A program made the position numbers and the translations under genes. DNA of 64,000 nucleotides from Laccaria trichodermophora (taxonomy: Eukaryota; Basidiomycota; Agaricomycetes; Agaricales; Hydnangiaceae): NCBI GenBank assembly GCA_018417955.1, contig JACTVC010000012.1, positions 248,001 to 312,000 of the forward strand, written 5' to 3'. The notes below the pieces were generated by a model. The model made no database searches. It worked only from the letters and a program-made list of their open reading frames with translations, and was not told the DNA's origin. Below, in pieces: positions 22,930 to 34,208 of this stretch (the stretch's first letter is position 1; each line of letters opens with the position of its first letter).

Positions 22930-24480
22930 TTGTCCCAAGGGAGCGCGAGGTAACAAGCGGAGTGCGGTCGATGGAAGACGACGAGAACGATTCTATCTAC
23001 GTGGATAGAAAAAAGAGAGGAGAAACAATGAAGTGTGCATGACATCGCGACTATCAATTTCAACATGAAAAATGGGAGAATCAAAGGCAACGTTGACTCA
23101 CAGTCTGTTCATTTCGAAGACACGTCGAAAACTTGGACGGCCTGAATACAGTTACACAATTGAGAAAAAGAAAGTTGAGATGTGCTCACCAAAGTCGATA
23201 CGTCCGCACACGAAGTACCCAATTCAAGAGCAAAAACAACCAAACCGCCGCTTCACCGTTGTCAGCGGTGCCACGTCCGGTAAGACGATGCCAGAGACCT
23301 TCGAGGAAGGTCCCAACAATCATCCAGGTGTGCAATCACGCATCTGCCTGCCCACGCCCCCGTAAAGGAGCGACTTTCCACACCCGGGTAACACCAGTAC
23401 CCAGGATGCTTTAGGACATGTGTGGCGCAGCGATTGGTTGTTCTGCAGATGAAAGATACCCGCTAAACGCGTTTTCAAAGGTACGAGCTGATGGTAGGTT
23501 GTGAGGTGGCTGACAAAACGATAATAGAAATAGAACTTACATCAAGGGAATGTGCCCGCCCAGTTGAAATCACCACGCTCGGGAAAAAAAATCGCCGTCG
23601 GAAAAAAGCCGCTATAGATAAATGGTAAGGCAAAATTCAGGAAAGAAAGATGGACGCTCACCGATATTCAAATACACCACATATCGACGAGGCCCAACCC
23701 GTCACAAGAACAGACAAAAGCCACTTATGCACCATGTTGAAACGATGTCAACCTTCATCCAGTGAGCAGTCCTGGCAGATGGTGTGTCACTCCGGCCCCC
23801 CTGACAGGAGGGGCCACGCCAACACTCTAATACCCAGGTCGATTACACACCCAGGCAAAGAGTGCGGCTACTTTACTACGCTTAGGCTCGAGGCCATTAA
23901 CGCAGTAGGAGATGTGACCGTGGCGATATCTGACTTGGAAACGGGAATGGGTGACTTGCCTAGGTGAGGGCTTGAGCGGTGGTGGTGTTCGAGTTTGAGA
24001 TGCTGTTAAGTTGGCGAGACTGCGTTCGTTGGGCGTAGGTGGCTGACATAGAGAATTAGCGTGCCTGGAGGCTGGCCAGATGGCGTGCCGTACTAGGTGT
24101 GAGCAGTGCCGCGAGGAGGCGAGCGTAAGGTTAGGCGTGAGTGGCTGACATAAAGAAGTAGCATTGAGGACTTGTCGAGTTTGGGATGCTGTTAACTTGG
24201 CGAGATCGCGTAAATGCTGTTGAAATTTCGTATCGTTGGGCGTGGGTAGCTAACATAGAGAATTAGTGTGTCTGGAAGCTGGCGGGGTAGCGTGGCGTAC
24301 TAGGCGCGGCCCTGAGCAGTGGCTTGAGGCGAACATTGTGGGACGGGAAGATAGAAATGAAAGATTGAAGGAGTTCGCTTAGTAGAGGAAGACAATTCAA
24401 ACAAGGCGGGAGCCAGTCAAGAGGGGTGATGTGGTGGTTTGAGCACAAGCAGTGGATTAGATCTCCAGGTTATTTATAAC
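22930..24480 (-). repeat. Unit X, copy 5 (solo)
   Basis: Minus-strand copy with TATA at 24470-24478 (as TTATTTATAA on the plus strand), hairpin block (23794-23815) and second block (about 23190-23480). The upstream box TTTGGTCGAGTGTGTACC lies at about 24491. No double-UBL partner follows; the next gene is the small protein at 25320. It is more divergent from X1 than X2 and X3 are. Confidence 0.55.
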
Positions 24481-25319
24481 CGCGTGCGTATTTGGTCGAG
24501 TGTGTACCAGTTTTGGGAGCCAAACATACGCCTTGTCATTGCTTTGTCCCGTTGTCTGCAGCCCCCTGAAAAACCCACTACTTACGTAGCGGGCATTGAG
24601 AGACCAAGTGCAAAATATTGCATAGACGATCGAGAATCAGTCGCCTCGCGCGAGCTGGAGGGCGGAAAACAGGGATAGTCTCAATAAGTTGGAGCCTGGT
24701 GAAAGTTGTAAGTAAATCCAACCCACTGCCATTTTGTGAAATTGTGCTCAGGATGCTCAGCTCAATTCAGCTTTATCCGACTCTATTTGAGCGTTTTAAA
24801 CGTTGAACGCATGTTTTGTTCTGCAATCGCGATTTATATCTCGATCAAATTCGCTATTAATTTCAAATATTCACCTTGATCCTCCCACACAGCTGAAAAG
24901 GACGACATCTTTGGGAGTCGCTACATGTAGTGCACCTTTCTCGCTCCACTACAAGTTCCCTCGAACCCTCGCAGTCACAGCGCAAAAAATATGAAAATGC
25001 ATATGCAACACCACACCAGTCAGGCTTGTTCCCAGATACAAGCCCACCACCCGTTCCAAGTACCTCTCTAAGGACGACCGGTCTCGCGAAGAGAGTCATA
25101 TAATTCAAGCCACGTTCCTACTCCCTTCTTGGCTAAGCTGGAAAGTTCGCGAATGCTCAGGTCGTTTTGAGTAACCGGTCTCGTGCCTTGAAAGGCCTTT
25201 GTTCTTTCATGCAATGTGGTCGTCCCAAATCCTTTCTTAGAGCGCGTATAAAAACGTGTCCCACTTCCAGTCTCTACCCTCATCCCCCTGCGATACCCCA
25301 ACCACACCACCCGTTCCCA
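24481..25319. promoter_or_regulatory. Intergenic region with TATA box for the 25320 gene
   Basis: TATAAAA at 25247-25253 lies about 70 bp before the next start codon, a typical spacing once the leader is added. The rest holds no supported gene. Confidence 0.5.
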
Positions 25320-25887
25320 ATGCCAAGCAACATCGAACAAGCCATATCCCTCGTCCTCGACTCCCACCAATCTCCCCAAGTATCCACCGTCCTCAACGCA
25401 TACCTCCGCATCGCAGGATTCCCCCTGGCCACACCCGACGCCGTCACCTTATTCGAACGCGCGTTGGACAAGCACCCGCATATGGAAGAACGCCCGGCGG
25501 GGACCGTGGTAACGAAGGCTATCACGGACGTTCGGCAGGACTACTACATGAGGGTGTTGGATCTGGGTAGTATAGTGATGCCTGGCGTCGTGGATGGGTT
25601 GTTCAAGTGCCCGTGCTGTGGTAGGAAGATGAGCGAGGATGAGATGAAGAGGAGGGTGTTGGCGTTGGAGGATGGGTTGGAGATGGAGCAATATTGTCTT
25701 GGTTAGTGGTTTTCTTTGTGCTCCCGGTTTCAATCTGAATTAACTGCTTTCCTTCATAGCCGCCCCCGAGAAACCGAAAAAGATAAAGTCAAAACGCCGC
25801 ATCGCGACAAAGACAAAGGCTCGCACTGCGCGCAAAGCAAGACCGTTTGACCCGTACGGTCCGTCGACCAGTGCTTCTTCCATGTGA
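25320..25887 (+). CDS. Small basic protein with CPCC motif, unknown function
   Basis: Exons 25320-25701 and 25760-25887 give 169 residues; the intron (58 nt) has a TTCATAG acceptor. The N-terminal half is helical; the middle has FKCPCCGRKMSEDE with a single pair of zinc-ligand-like cysteines and a later QYC; the C-terminus is strongly basic (KKIKSKRRIATKTKARTARK), a likely nuclear localisation signal. I do not recognise the family. The TATA box at 25247 and the consistent splicing support a real gene. Confidence 0.65.
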
Positions 25888-26561
25888 TGGATAGGACTAC
25901 TCTTCTATGCGGGGTTCTTCGCGTCTGGAATGCAAGACTTGCACCACTGTTTCGTCCGTCCACACCACCCCACGCATCCTCGCTCGCCGTCATCCAAATT
26001 CCTCGCCCCAATTCCCCCGCCAACAATTGCATCTCTCTCCTCAATCCCCTACTCGGAACATTTTCTTATCCCTTTCATATTTCCCTCAAGGACCTGTCCT
26101 TGTCCGTCCCTCAACCCTCCTTCCGCACAATAACCCCTCGTTTTCCTTCCCTCCACAAGGCCTTCGTTATTCTTTTCCATTCGGAACGACTGTGTACCAC
26201 TTCCCCGTGACGACTTCACGACAACCATCCTACCTCTTCGTGACCACCTGCACGCTACTTTCGAATTCAGAAAGGCCATAGGGCTTCTCAGCCCAAATTC
26301 TACAACCGACGAACTATGAAGTTTGTATATCTACGAATATCTATGTTAGCCTCGACCTCACGTTACGCACGTCGTGGGCATATCTCTTACGCTCCTAAAT
26401 GTATCACATCACATTCTCAATGCAATGATCATCGCATCATTTCCTCTCATCATAGCACAACCTGCGAACATGGTTTGTAAGACCTTCCATTGCACTAGGA
26501 AAACACAGCGGAAATTCTCGCGTTTCTATCAACCACCAACCCATCTTCAAGGTCTTGACAC
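25888..26561. other. Convergent 3' region, no gene seen
   Basis: Pyrimidine-rich sequence between two convergent genes. Open frames in this part have biased, repetitive codons and no family resemblance. Confidence 0.5.
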
Positions 26562-28401
26562 CTACAGTTGAGGCTGAGCCGGCTCAGGCAACCTCAACCC
26601 AAGATTATCAGGCAAAGCAAGCGTATCATCCGCCGTACTCGCCAAGTGCCCACCAAACCCAACAGCACCATTCACCTTGCGGAACTCTTGAATCCTTCGT
26701 TCAACCTCTGGACGGAAGTGGCGCATGAGGCCTTGGATGGGCCAGGCGGCTGCGTCGCCTAGGGCGCAGATCGTTCGGCCTTCGACTTGTTTGCTGCAAG
26801 GCAGAAAGAAGGGTGGGTTAGTGAGTGAGTTGAGGGAGGGGAAACAAGGAGGGGAAAGGAAGGAAGGAAGGAGCGGGAAGGGGACTCACGTCAATTCAAG
26901 CAACATATCAATCTCACGGAGGTGCCCACGTCCTTCCACCATCCTATTCATCATGTTCATCATCCACGTCGTGCCCTCCCTGCAGGGGGTACATTGCCCA
27001 CACGACTCGTGCTTGTAAAACTGAGAGAAGCGCGCGATGGCTGCGACGATGTCGGTGCTTTTGTTCATGACGATGACGGCGCCTGTGCCAAGACCGGTTT
27101 GTGCGTCTTTGAGAGAGTCGTAGTCCATCCTGCGAGGTAGAGTAAAAAAAAAAAGGCAGATTTGGAGAAAAGAAAAGAGACGTACAGAACTTCAGCACAC
27201 ACATCCTTTGGGATGACGGGAACGGAAGAGCCTCCTGGCACGATACCAAGCAGGTTATCCCACCCCCCAACAACCCCCCCACAATGCTTCTCAATCAAAT
27301 CCTTCAACGGAATACTCATCTCCTCCTCCACAACACACGGGTTATTCACATGCCCACTAATGCAATACAACTTCGTCCCCTGATTCCTCTCCCTCCCAAA
27401 CCCCGCAAACCAGCTCGCACCCCGCCGACAAATCGTAGGCGCAACAGCCACAGTCTCCACATTCGCCACCGTCGTCGGGCACCCAAACAGTCCCACATCC
27501 GCAGGGAACGGGGGTTTTAAACGGGGTTTGCCTTGTTTTCCTTCGATACTCTCGATCAGAGCCGTTTCCTCGCCGCAGATGTACGCCCCCGCACCGCGGT
27601 GCACGTATACGTCGAACGCGTACCCCGACCCACATGCGTTGGGCCCGAGGAGACCGGCGGCGTAGGCTTCGTGGATGGCTTGTTGGACGTGTGAAGCTTC
27701 TTGGTAGAACTCCCCGCGGATGTAGATGTACGCTGCTGTGGCGTTCATGGAACGCCCGGCGACGAGGCAGCCTTCGATGAGCTTGTGTGGGTCCCCTCGT
27801 AGGATCTCGCGGTCCTTGCAGGTCCCTGGTTCGCCTTCGTCGGCGTTGATGACGAGGTAACGGGGTCTAGAAACAAAAAGGGGTTTTAGAATTTTCTCTG
27901 AGTTATACCATAGTATTCCATGTTGGTTCACCTAGGATCATTCTGCCATCCAGGCTTGTTCATGAAGCTCCACTTGAGGCCACTAGGGAAGCCAGCTCCA
28001 CCACGTCCGCGCAACCCAGAGTCTTTGATCTGCTGGATAATCCAAGCGTCGCCTTTGAGGATGATATCTTTTGTACGGTGCCAGTCACCACGGCTCTATG
28101 TGTCGCCATAACATCAGTTATCGACGCCCATTGCCAGCTTGGTGGGTGGACTTACGAGAGCGCCTTTCAACCCATGATCATGCCTACAATACGCATTTGT
28201 GAAAATTCTATCCTGGTCCTTCAGCCCGCCGTATCGACGAACAGGAGGGTCCGCGACAGTGGCAAAGGAACGCTGTATGCGAAGTTTAGCGCGGAATGGG
28301 CGGGATATACCTAGGAGTTTAGCTTAGAAGTGAAAAAAAGGGGAAAGAGAGGAGGAAGGAGACTTACGAGTCGCGGACGCTGCTCGAAGCGACGAGGACA
28401 T
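26562..28401 (-). CDS. NDUFV1: NADH:ubiquinone oxidoreductase 51-kDa flavoprotein subunit (complex I)
   Basis: Complement of exons 26562-26793, 26890-27129, 27186-27866, 27932-28095, 28156-28310 and 28368-28401: 501 residues, the usual length. The N-terminus ([18 protein letters not shown], continuing to RSFATVA) is a mitochondrial presequence. Family signatures: [15 protein letters not shown] (NADH site), [15 protein letters not shown] (FMN region), and the 4Fe-4S ligands in [12 protein letters not shown] (Cys388, 391, 394) plus the cysteine in TICALGD. It oxidises NADH at the tip of complex I's matrix arm. Exon 1 is only 34 nt. All active-site motifs are intact. Confidence 0.96.
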
Positions 28402-29029
28402 CTTGGTCGTCGTCGTCGTCGTTGCGGACGTTGAGCTGGCTTTGAGTTTGTGTTGAGGCGGAGTTTTTCGGATTACGAATTGTTACGTAATGATACTGTA
28501 AAATGTTGAAGCTGTGATTGGTTGACCACGCCTCCTTGTCAAAATACCTCATCACACTTTTAGCGATAGCCTGACGTCTGCAGCGAAGAAACCTGTTGCT
28601 TCGTGAAGCAATATCTGAAGGTATCTTATTTTAATGAAGCCAGCTCGATTCTCCTCTGAATTGTGGTGTACTCTTGAGGAACAGACCGAGTTTTAGGGAT
28701 TCATTTCGTCCATTCGTCCATTGTCAGCTGACGCCTGTCTCAGGCTCTCGGGGCCAACTTCAACTCAAGCTACAGTTTTAACAACACTTTCGCGAAAGGA
28801 CTGTGGCGAAGGGACTCGCTGGTTAGTGAAGCGATAACGGAAAGTATCTTATTTCAATTAAGCTAGCTACGTTCTCTGAATTGTAGTGTACTCACACGTC
28901 ACCCCAGGCAGACTAGGAACGCACTGAGTTTTTACTCGAAGGCAATTAGGTACCGTACCTTGCATTCCTCTCGTTCATTGTCAGTAAACCCCTTTCTCTC
29001 GGGGCTTGAGTGGTGCCGCCTTAGCGCTG
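28402..29029. repeat. Gene-free stretch with a diverged direct repeat
   Basis: Two blocks resemble each other: about 28590-28680 and 28815-28905, with the shared core GTATCTTATTT, GCTCGATTCTC/GCTACGTTCTC and GAATTGT[GA]GTGTACTC. No known element was recognised. Confidence 0.45.
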
Positions 29030-30170
29030 ACGATACGCCCAATGTCAGGTCTACATTGTCAATTTACCTTCCCTATGGTGCCCCTTTTCACCAGATCAAG
29101 ATGGACGAGGACTACTAACTGCTCACCTTTTGTTTTCTTAGCGCTCCGCCAAAGCAGCTTTTAGGGGACGTTCTAATATCAAATTCCCCAGCGGCAAAGT
29201 GGAAACCCACTAATGACCGCACTGTCTATAATCATTCCTTCCATAACGACGACTTGCGCCCCGAAATAATGCGATCTCATCTCGTGTTTTCAACACTCCC
29301 TTGTTGTCAATTTACCTTCGCTTTGTACTTACCGGAGGACACAATTTCAGCATCTACGGAACCCTCTCCTTATATGATTGATGTGAAGTCGCTCATTTTT
29401 CGCAAGTCGATGACATGCGAGCTTGAAGTTGTTGACATCATTTTTTCACAGGTTCGTCTGACGTTATAATGACAGTTCCTTCCCCGCGTTCCGCAACCTT
29501 CATCCGGGCAAAAGAAACACACCGAATTGTAATGCATCGTGTCCCAGTTCACTCCGGTAACACTCTGAAATCAGGTTCACACCGTCGACTTACCTGTTGT
29601 TTCGCTGCGGGACACAATTTTGCATCCTGAACGGTCAAATTTACATTATCAACTTCCTCCGGATCTTCGAACGGCACAATCCTGAATCCTTCAATGTCCA
29701 AGGAACATACCCCAGTTGATTTTAACGGGATTATCACGCATCCGAAGTTCCCAAGATATTTCTTGTAAGTTGACAGATTGACCCCCAGATTTCTAACAAG
29801 TTGACTGCCTACTTTAGCTTTACATTGTCAAACGTGTTCCGTCCGTTCAAAGACACAATCTCCCATCTGTTCAACGTGACGTTCTCTCCTTGAGTGATTC
29901 GATGCAGGGGGGTTACGAATCACAGATTCCTGAAAAGTAGTTTATTCTAAACTTGGTCAGGCACGTCGAGCAACTATACTTCGATCGTTCCAGATGACAG
30001 AAATTCGCACATGGGAATTTTTGGCTCTTGTTCCCAATGAATAAACTGCTGTAAGTTGCTGACATCCATAATGATGAGTAACCTGCGGCTGACGTCAATG
30101 TAACCTTCATTGTATGCGACAACGATGTTCAATGCGTACTCCACGCGTATCAGAAACATTCTACGCGCTT
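29030..30170 (-). pseudogene. Degenerate polyubiquitin-like repeat array
   Basis: Read on the minus strand, several segments resemble parts of ubiquitin in the right order despite stops and frameshifts. Examples are MCEFLSSGTIEV (compare the start of ubiquitin), GENVTL, RNTFDNVK, VDNVNLTVQDAKLCPAAKQQ (compare the IENVKAKIQDKEGIPPDQQ region), a FAGKQLEDG-like piece near 29500, ERLHINHIRRG (compare STLHLVLRLRGG) and KYKAKVN near 29300. At least three to four units seem present. No intact unit or continuous frame remains. This reading rests on eye alignment alone. Confidence 0.45.
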
Positions 30171-30352
30171 CAAATGAGAAGCCCTATCCTCCTTTGGATG
30201 ATACAAATGACGACAATCTTCCTCGTTTAGCTCTCTCGGAACCTACATCCAATCGGGTATTTCCATTTGACAGTACCCATTCCGAGCTCGACGTACAATA
30301 AACAATCGGCATTCAATCTCCACTCTCTCAAAGATAAGAAAAAACAGTTTTT

Positions 30353-30580
30353 TTGCGAGTTCAAGATAGAGCCTTTTTCCCCTGGACTATGCCCCATGCA
30401 TGCTCAAGCTACCCACACAAAATCGGAACACCACTCCCATGGTTCCGGAAGAAATACAAGACCGATTCTGACGGTTTTTTTGTTGATTCAAGAGGCCCAG
30501 GAACAATGACATGGGCGGTGATGTGGAGTTTTCTCAGTTGGATTGACGCTGAACGGCTGATCGAGTTCTTACGTCCCTGA
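30353..30580 (+). CDS. Short open frame, unknown, possibly a remnant
   Basis: The frame contains a well-formed segment (HACSSYPHKIGTPLPWFRKKY, then DGFFVDSRGPG) that looks protein-like rather than random, but has no splice context or recognised family. It may be the last exon of a gene whose 5' part has decayed. Confidence 0.2.
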   Translation: MRVQDRAFFPWTMPHACSSYPHKIGTPLPWFRKKYKTDSDGFFVDSRGPGTMTWAVMWSFLSWIDAERLIEFLRP

Positions 30581-30900
30581 TCAATGACGAGATTACCGGA
30601 AAGCAAGGACTTGTTATTTTTGATTTTGTGGGTTGTTGGTGGGCGTATGTATGAACACGTTATTTCAATAAATCGAATCTATCCTGAACGTCTTATTTCA
30701 ATGTCGTGTAGTGTTTTTTCTTCTTTTCCCCTACATAATTACTCTGTCTGAGAGATATTACGGTTTAGATGTTCATGTTCAAGAGTATTTTTAGAGAGTC
30801 TCCTTCTCAAGAAATATTGACCTTTGGGACAGAAACGCAATGTACCCATGGTTATTGACTACCAACACAAACGCGCAAAACATTTGAGTAGCCTGCATAC

Positions 30901-31178
30901 TAGTCTCGATTCCAGCCGTTAAGGTTATGTACACTATTGGGTCGCCTACCTGTGTTTATGTGCTGCCCCAAATCTATGATCTTTCGTAATTAGCGGTAGA
31001 CTCGAACCCAGTCTCCGATGGTAGTAATCCGCTATGTTGGGTTTGAGTAAAAGAACGCGATGTTGAATCCAAAAAAATGAGCAAGTTCTGTATTCGGAAT
31101 GTGTGAGCGGGTAATTACTACCATGGAATAATTACACCCCAATAGTGTACATAACCATAACGGCTGGTATCGAGACTA
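30901..31178. mobile_element. MITE-like element with 42-bp inverted repeats
   Basis: Left end 30901-30942 (TAGTCTCGATTCCAGCCG...) and right end 31137-31178 are reverse complements with about three mismatches over 42 bp. The ends fit TA-flanked GTCTCGAT...ATCGAGAC, as for TA-targeting (Tc1/mariner-like) elements. At 278 bp with no coding capacity it would be non-autonomous. Confidence 0.7.
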
Positions 31179-31904
31179 AGTACATAAGCAGAGCGAAAAA
31201 ACCATCTTGAAATCTCGGAAATACTTTTTGCCAGTCCAACGATCAAGAAACGAATTATTTGAAGAAAACCGATAAACGATCGACAGCCTAGAACAAAGAT
31301 TCGAACGCTCGAGTGCCTACCATTATACTCTATATGTCAAGGCCCCTCCATGGCCAACAAAAAAGTGAGTGATAACACTCGGTGCCAGAAACCTCGTCAT
31401 GAAAAGGCGCCCGTATGTGCCTAGCGCCAGCTTCTTGTGCTTTTTCGACCGATGATTGTGTCTTTTGATTGACGTACATATGCAAGGGTCGGCGGAATAA
31501 TTACATAGGACTCGGATCGGGATGTGGAGTTCTTGTCCCCGAAGTCCAGACAAATGCGGAGATGCGAAGATCTTTATGGAGGAAGGCATAATTAAGGCCC
31601 ACATTCAAGCTTCAAGTCCAGAACCACCTGCTCGTGTCCGTCAAAAAAGCGAGGCCCTAGACTGGTATACTGATAGATGACGGCTTTGAGACCTATGTAT
31701 GGAGGAAAAGGGTCGAGAGCAGTAAAGACGGTCTGATTGGCCGAGCGGACGTAATTTTTTTTCTGTTCAGCAGCGAAGAATTTTAAAATACCCACGGTGA
31801 GTCTAAATCACGCCAACTGGAGGAATAATTGTTCCTCGATGTCGTTATTTTTGCGTACGATCTGGAATGCTCTTCATTTAGCACTGGTAGGTCCAGAACT
31901 TATA
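31179..31904. other. No recognisable gene
   Basis: Short frames only. The sequence separates two MITE-like elements. Confidence 0.5.
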
Positions 31905-32257
31905 AGGACCCCCGGCAATAGCAGAAAAGGCCTGATCCCGAAAATTGGGTTTTTGTCCGGACGCCTCTGCACCAAATTTGTCCGGACTGGACCTGGCCTA
32001 CTACACCCCAATCTCAAAAATCTGTCCGGATGGCCAGATCAGGGTAAATTTTCTCCCACAAATGTCCCACAATTATGCCCAAATACCGGCTGGGAGGCTT
32101 TTTTTTTGGCATCTCGTCGATTTTGTCCGGACTCTGGCTCTAGGCAGTTTCGAATTTTGCCACTTTTTGTCCGGATTGGCTCCCAGCTGTAGGGCCTAAA
32201 ATCCACATTTTTTGTCCGGATCGGGACCAGGGCTTTCCTGCTATTGCCGGGGGTCCT
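31905..32257. mobile_element. hAT-type MITE with 8-bp target duplication
   Basis: Perfect 20-bp terminal inverted repeats (AGGACCCCCGGCAATAGCAG) extend imperfectly to about 37 bp. They are flanked by an exact 8-bp direct repeat AACTTATA (31897-31904 and 32258-32265), the target-site length of the hAT superfamily. The element is 353 bp, non-coding, and carries six direct copies of TGTCCGGA (31954, 31979, 32023, 32124, 32168, 32213). Confidence 0.88.
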
Positions 32258-32265
32258 AACTTATA

Positions 32266-32975
32266 GTAAGGTCAGACAAAACGCGAAAACGTAGGACAGG
32301 TCCCGCGAAATTTCCGGTCTGGAATTCAGCGTTCCGTCTCTGTCGTGGTCTGTGCACGCGATGTCGTGATCAGACGATCACACCCAAAACAGATCCGCCA
32401 AGCAGAAGTGCCACATGTCGCAGAAGAGGCCAGATCTATCGCGGTGTCCCTGATGCTTTATGACGGGTTGAGCAAGATTAGGATCCCGTCCGACTCCCGA
32501 GGTATGGAGCCGCCCATGATGAATCTTACGACAGGATTAGATTTATGCTACTGAACGAGTTGTTGAAAGCAAGTAAAGGTGTATTAAGGCACCTCGTCAT
32601 CTCTTTATGTTTTTGGGGATGCGCCGCTTGCCAAGGAGGTTCCACGAGGTTAGTAAAGACGGATGACCTGGGACGATCTTTCTTTTCAATCTTTGTTCTT
32701 GCGACTTCGGCTGCTTCCATGTCCCTGTCCTCTCAAAATCCCCCCGAATTCATCCCTATCTATGATTGCTATTTAATCCCCTCGAAATGTACTCGGATGA
32801 TTAGAGAAATTCGCCCCTCTGCACTGCTACTCCAAGAACTGGTACGTAGCGGGCCCAAGGATTGACAAACCTCTCGATCACTCCGGCTCCACAGACCGCT
32901 TAAACATCTTTACTCTTTCACTACAAGTACTCTCAGATACTTTCTCCGAAGCTTAAGCGTGCCTCTCGGTTCACC
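32266..32975. other. No supported gene; promoter of the phosphatase gene
   Basis: Short frames (for example 32345-32554 and 32545-32865) have no recognisable motif. The right part is the 5' region of the gene at 32976. Confidence 0.4.
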
Positions 32976-33616
32976 ATGATCCGCTTCGACCAACTCCCCC
33001 CCGAGGTTACACAAGCGATGTGTACCCCAATGCACCAAATCCTTCCACCGACTCCCATTGTTTCACACCCAGGATACTCCACTGGTGCACTATACCTCGG
33101 CTCTCTTTCTGCTGTAATGGATGTCGACCTCCTTCGGCAAAACCACATCACCCATCTCGTTCAAGTACTCGATGTCCCTTGGATGCCCCTGTCAGAGAAG
33201 GATGGCTTCAACTGCTATCGTATCGACATTCTCGACCAGAGCACGGTTGACATCAGACCCCATCTGGAAGCGGCATGTGCGCACATTGATAAGACGCTGA
33301 AGAGTGGAAGGAGCGTGTTGGTGCACTGTCAGCAGGTAAGAAACCCTTACTTCCTTTCCATGGTCGAAAATAGATTCTACCATTTTTGCCTCCCATCCCA
33401 ATCTGACACGCTGTAATCCTCCAGGGTGTGTCACGAAGCGCCTCCATTGTCATCGCGTACCTCATCCGCAATCATGGTATGACATTCGACGCAGCTCAAT
33501 CTTTCGTCAAACACAAACGCGCCTGCATCAAGCCCAACTCTGGCTTCGTCAAAGCTCTCCAGGAATGGGAAACATCCTGGCGTCGTCCAGGAATATCACG
33601 TCGATTCACGTCCTGA
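32976..33616 (+). CDS. Dual-specificity protein phosphatase
   Basis: Exons 32976-33335 and 33425-33616 give 183 residues. The catalytic signature VHCQQGVSRSASI (Cys118, Arg124) is assembled across the intron, which falls between QQ and G. The upstream part fits the family: LYLGSLSAVMD, HITHLVQVLDVP, DILDQSTVDIRPHLEAACAHID. The second half ends FVKHKRACIKPNSGFVKALQEWE, typical of atypical DSPs. It removes phosphate from Ser/Thr/Tyr residues; the substrate is unknown. Confidence 0.92.
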
Positions 33617-34208
33617 AGGATACAAACGCGCCCAGGAACGACATCCCAGTTCTCGAATCTCAAGTACCCTCGAAATGTCCTCCTGAATCCAGATTGCATG
33701 TCCTTGTGCCTGTCCTTTTGCCTTTCCCGTATATGACGTCATTCTCAGGAACTCGTCACATGATGACGTACCTCACTCCTTTCTCGGACATTTGTACTGC
33801 TTGTATATCCATCTTCCCCTTTTTTCTTGTATGTCGTTTATTTGGACCCGCCTCCCTCCTACAAATACCCTGTTCAGTACTTCCATTTGCCAGTATTTTC
33901 GCTGCAGTCTTAGGGATACACGTACATTATAGTCTGTCGAATGTTAATATGGGTTTCTTGCTGCCAACTTTTCACCTCGCCTTGCGTTAACACTTCTATC
34001 CTAACTAACGTAGGAGTGCACACCCAAGTTTGTCGTTCTCTTTTGATTAGAGAGCGTCAACAAGGTAACCTCCTGTTTTGTCGGAAGAGTTCATTGACAC
34101 AACACAAATCCTACATGCGAGCTACGTGAACAAAGGTACGACTTCACATGTATCGAAGTCTGCCTGGGAGAGACTACATGCGAGCAGACAAAAGTAAAAT
34201 AAATAATA
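33617..34208. other. Convergent 3' regions, no gene
   Basis: T- and C-rich sequence between the phosphatase gene and the oppositely oriented K+ channel gene. No supported features. Confidence 0.5.

Noticed and set aside
30990..31034. tRNA-like sequence with a GGTTCGAGTC motif (minus strand)
   Set aside because: It is only about 45 nt, lacks D and anticodon arms, and lies inside the MITE; the hairpin is a local palindrome.
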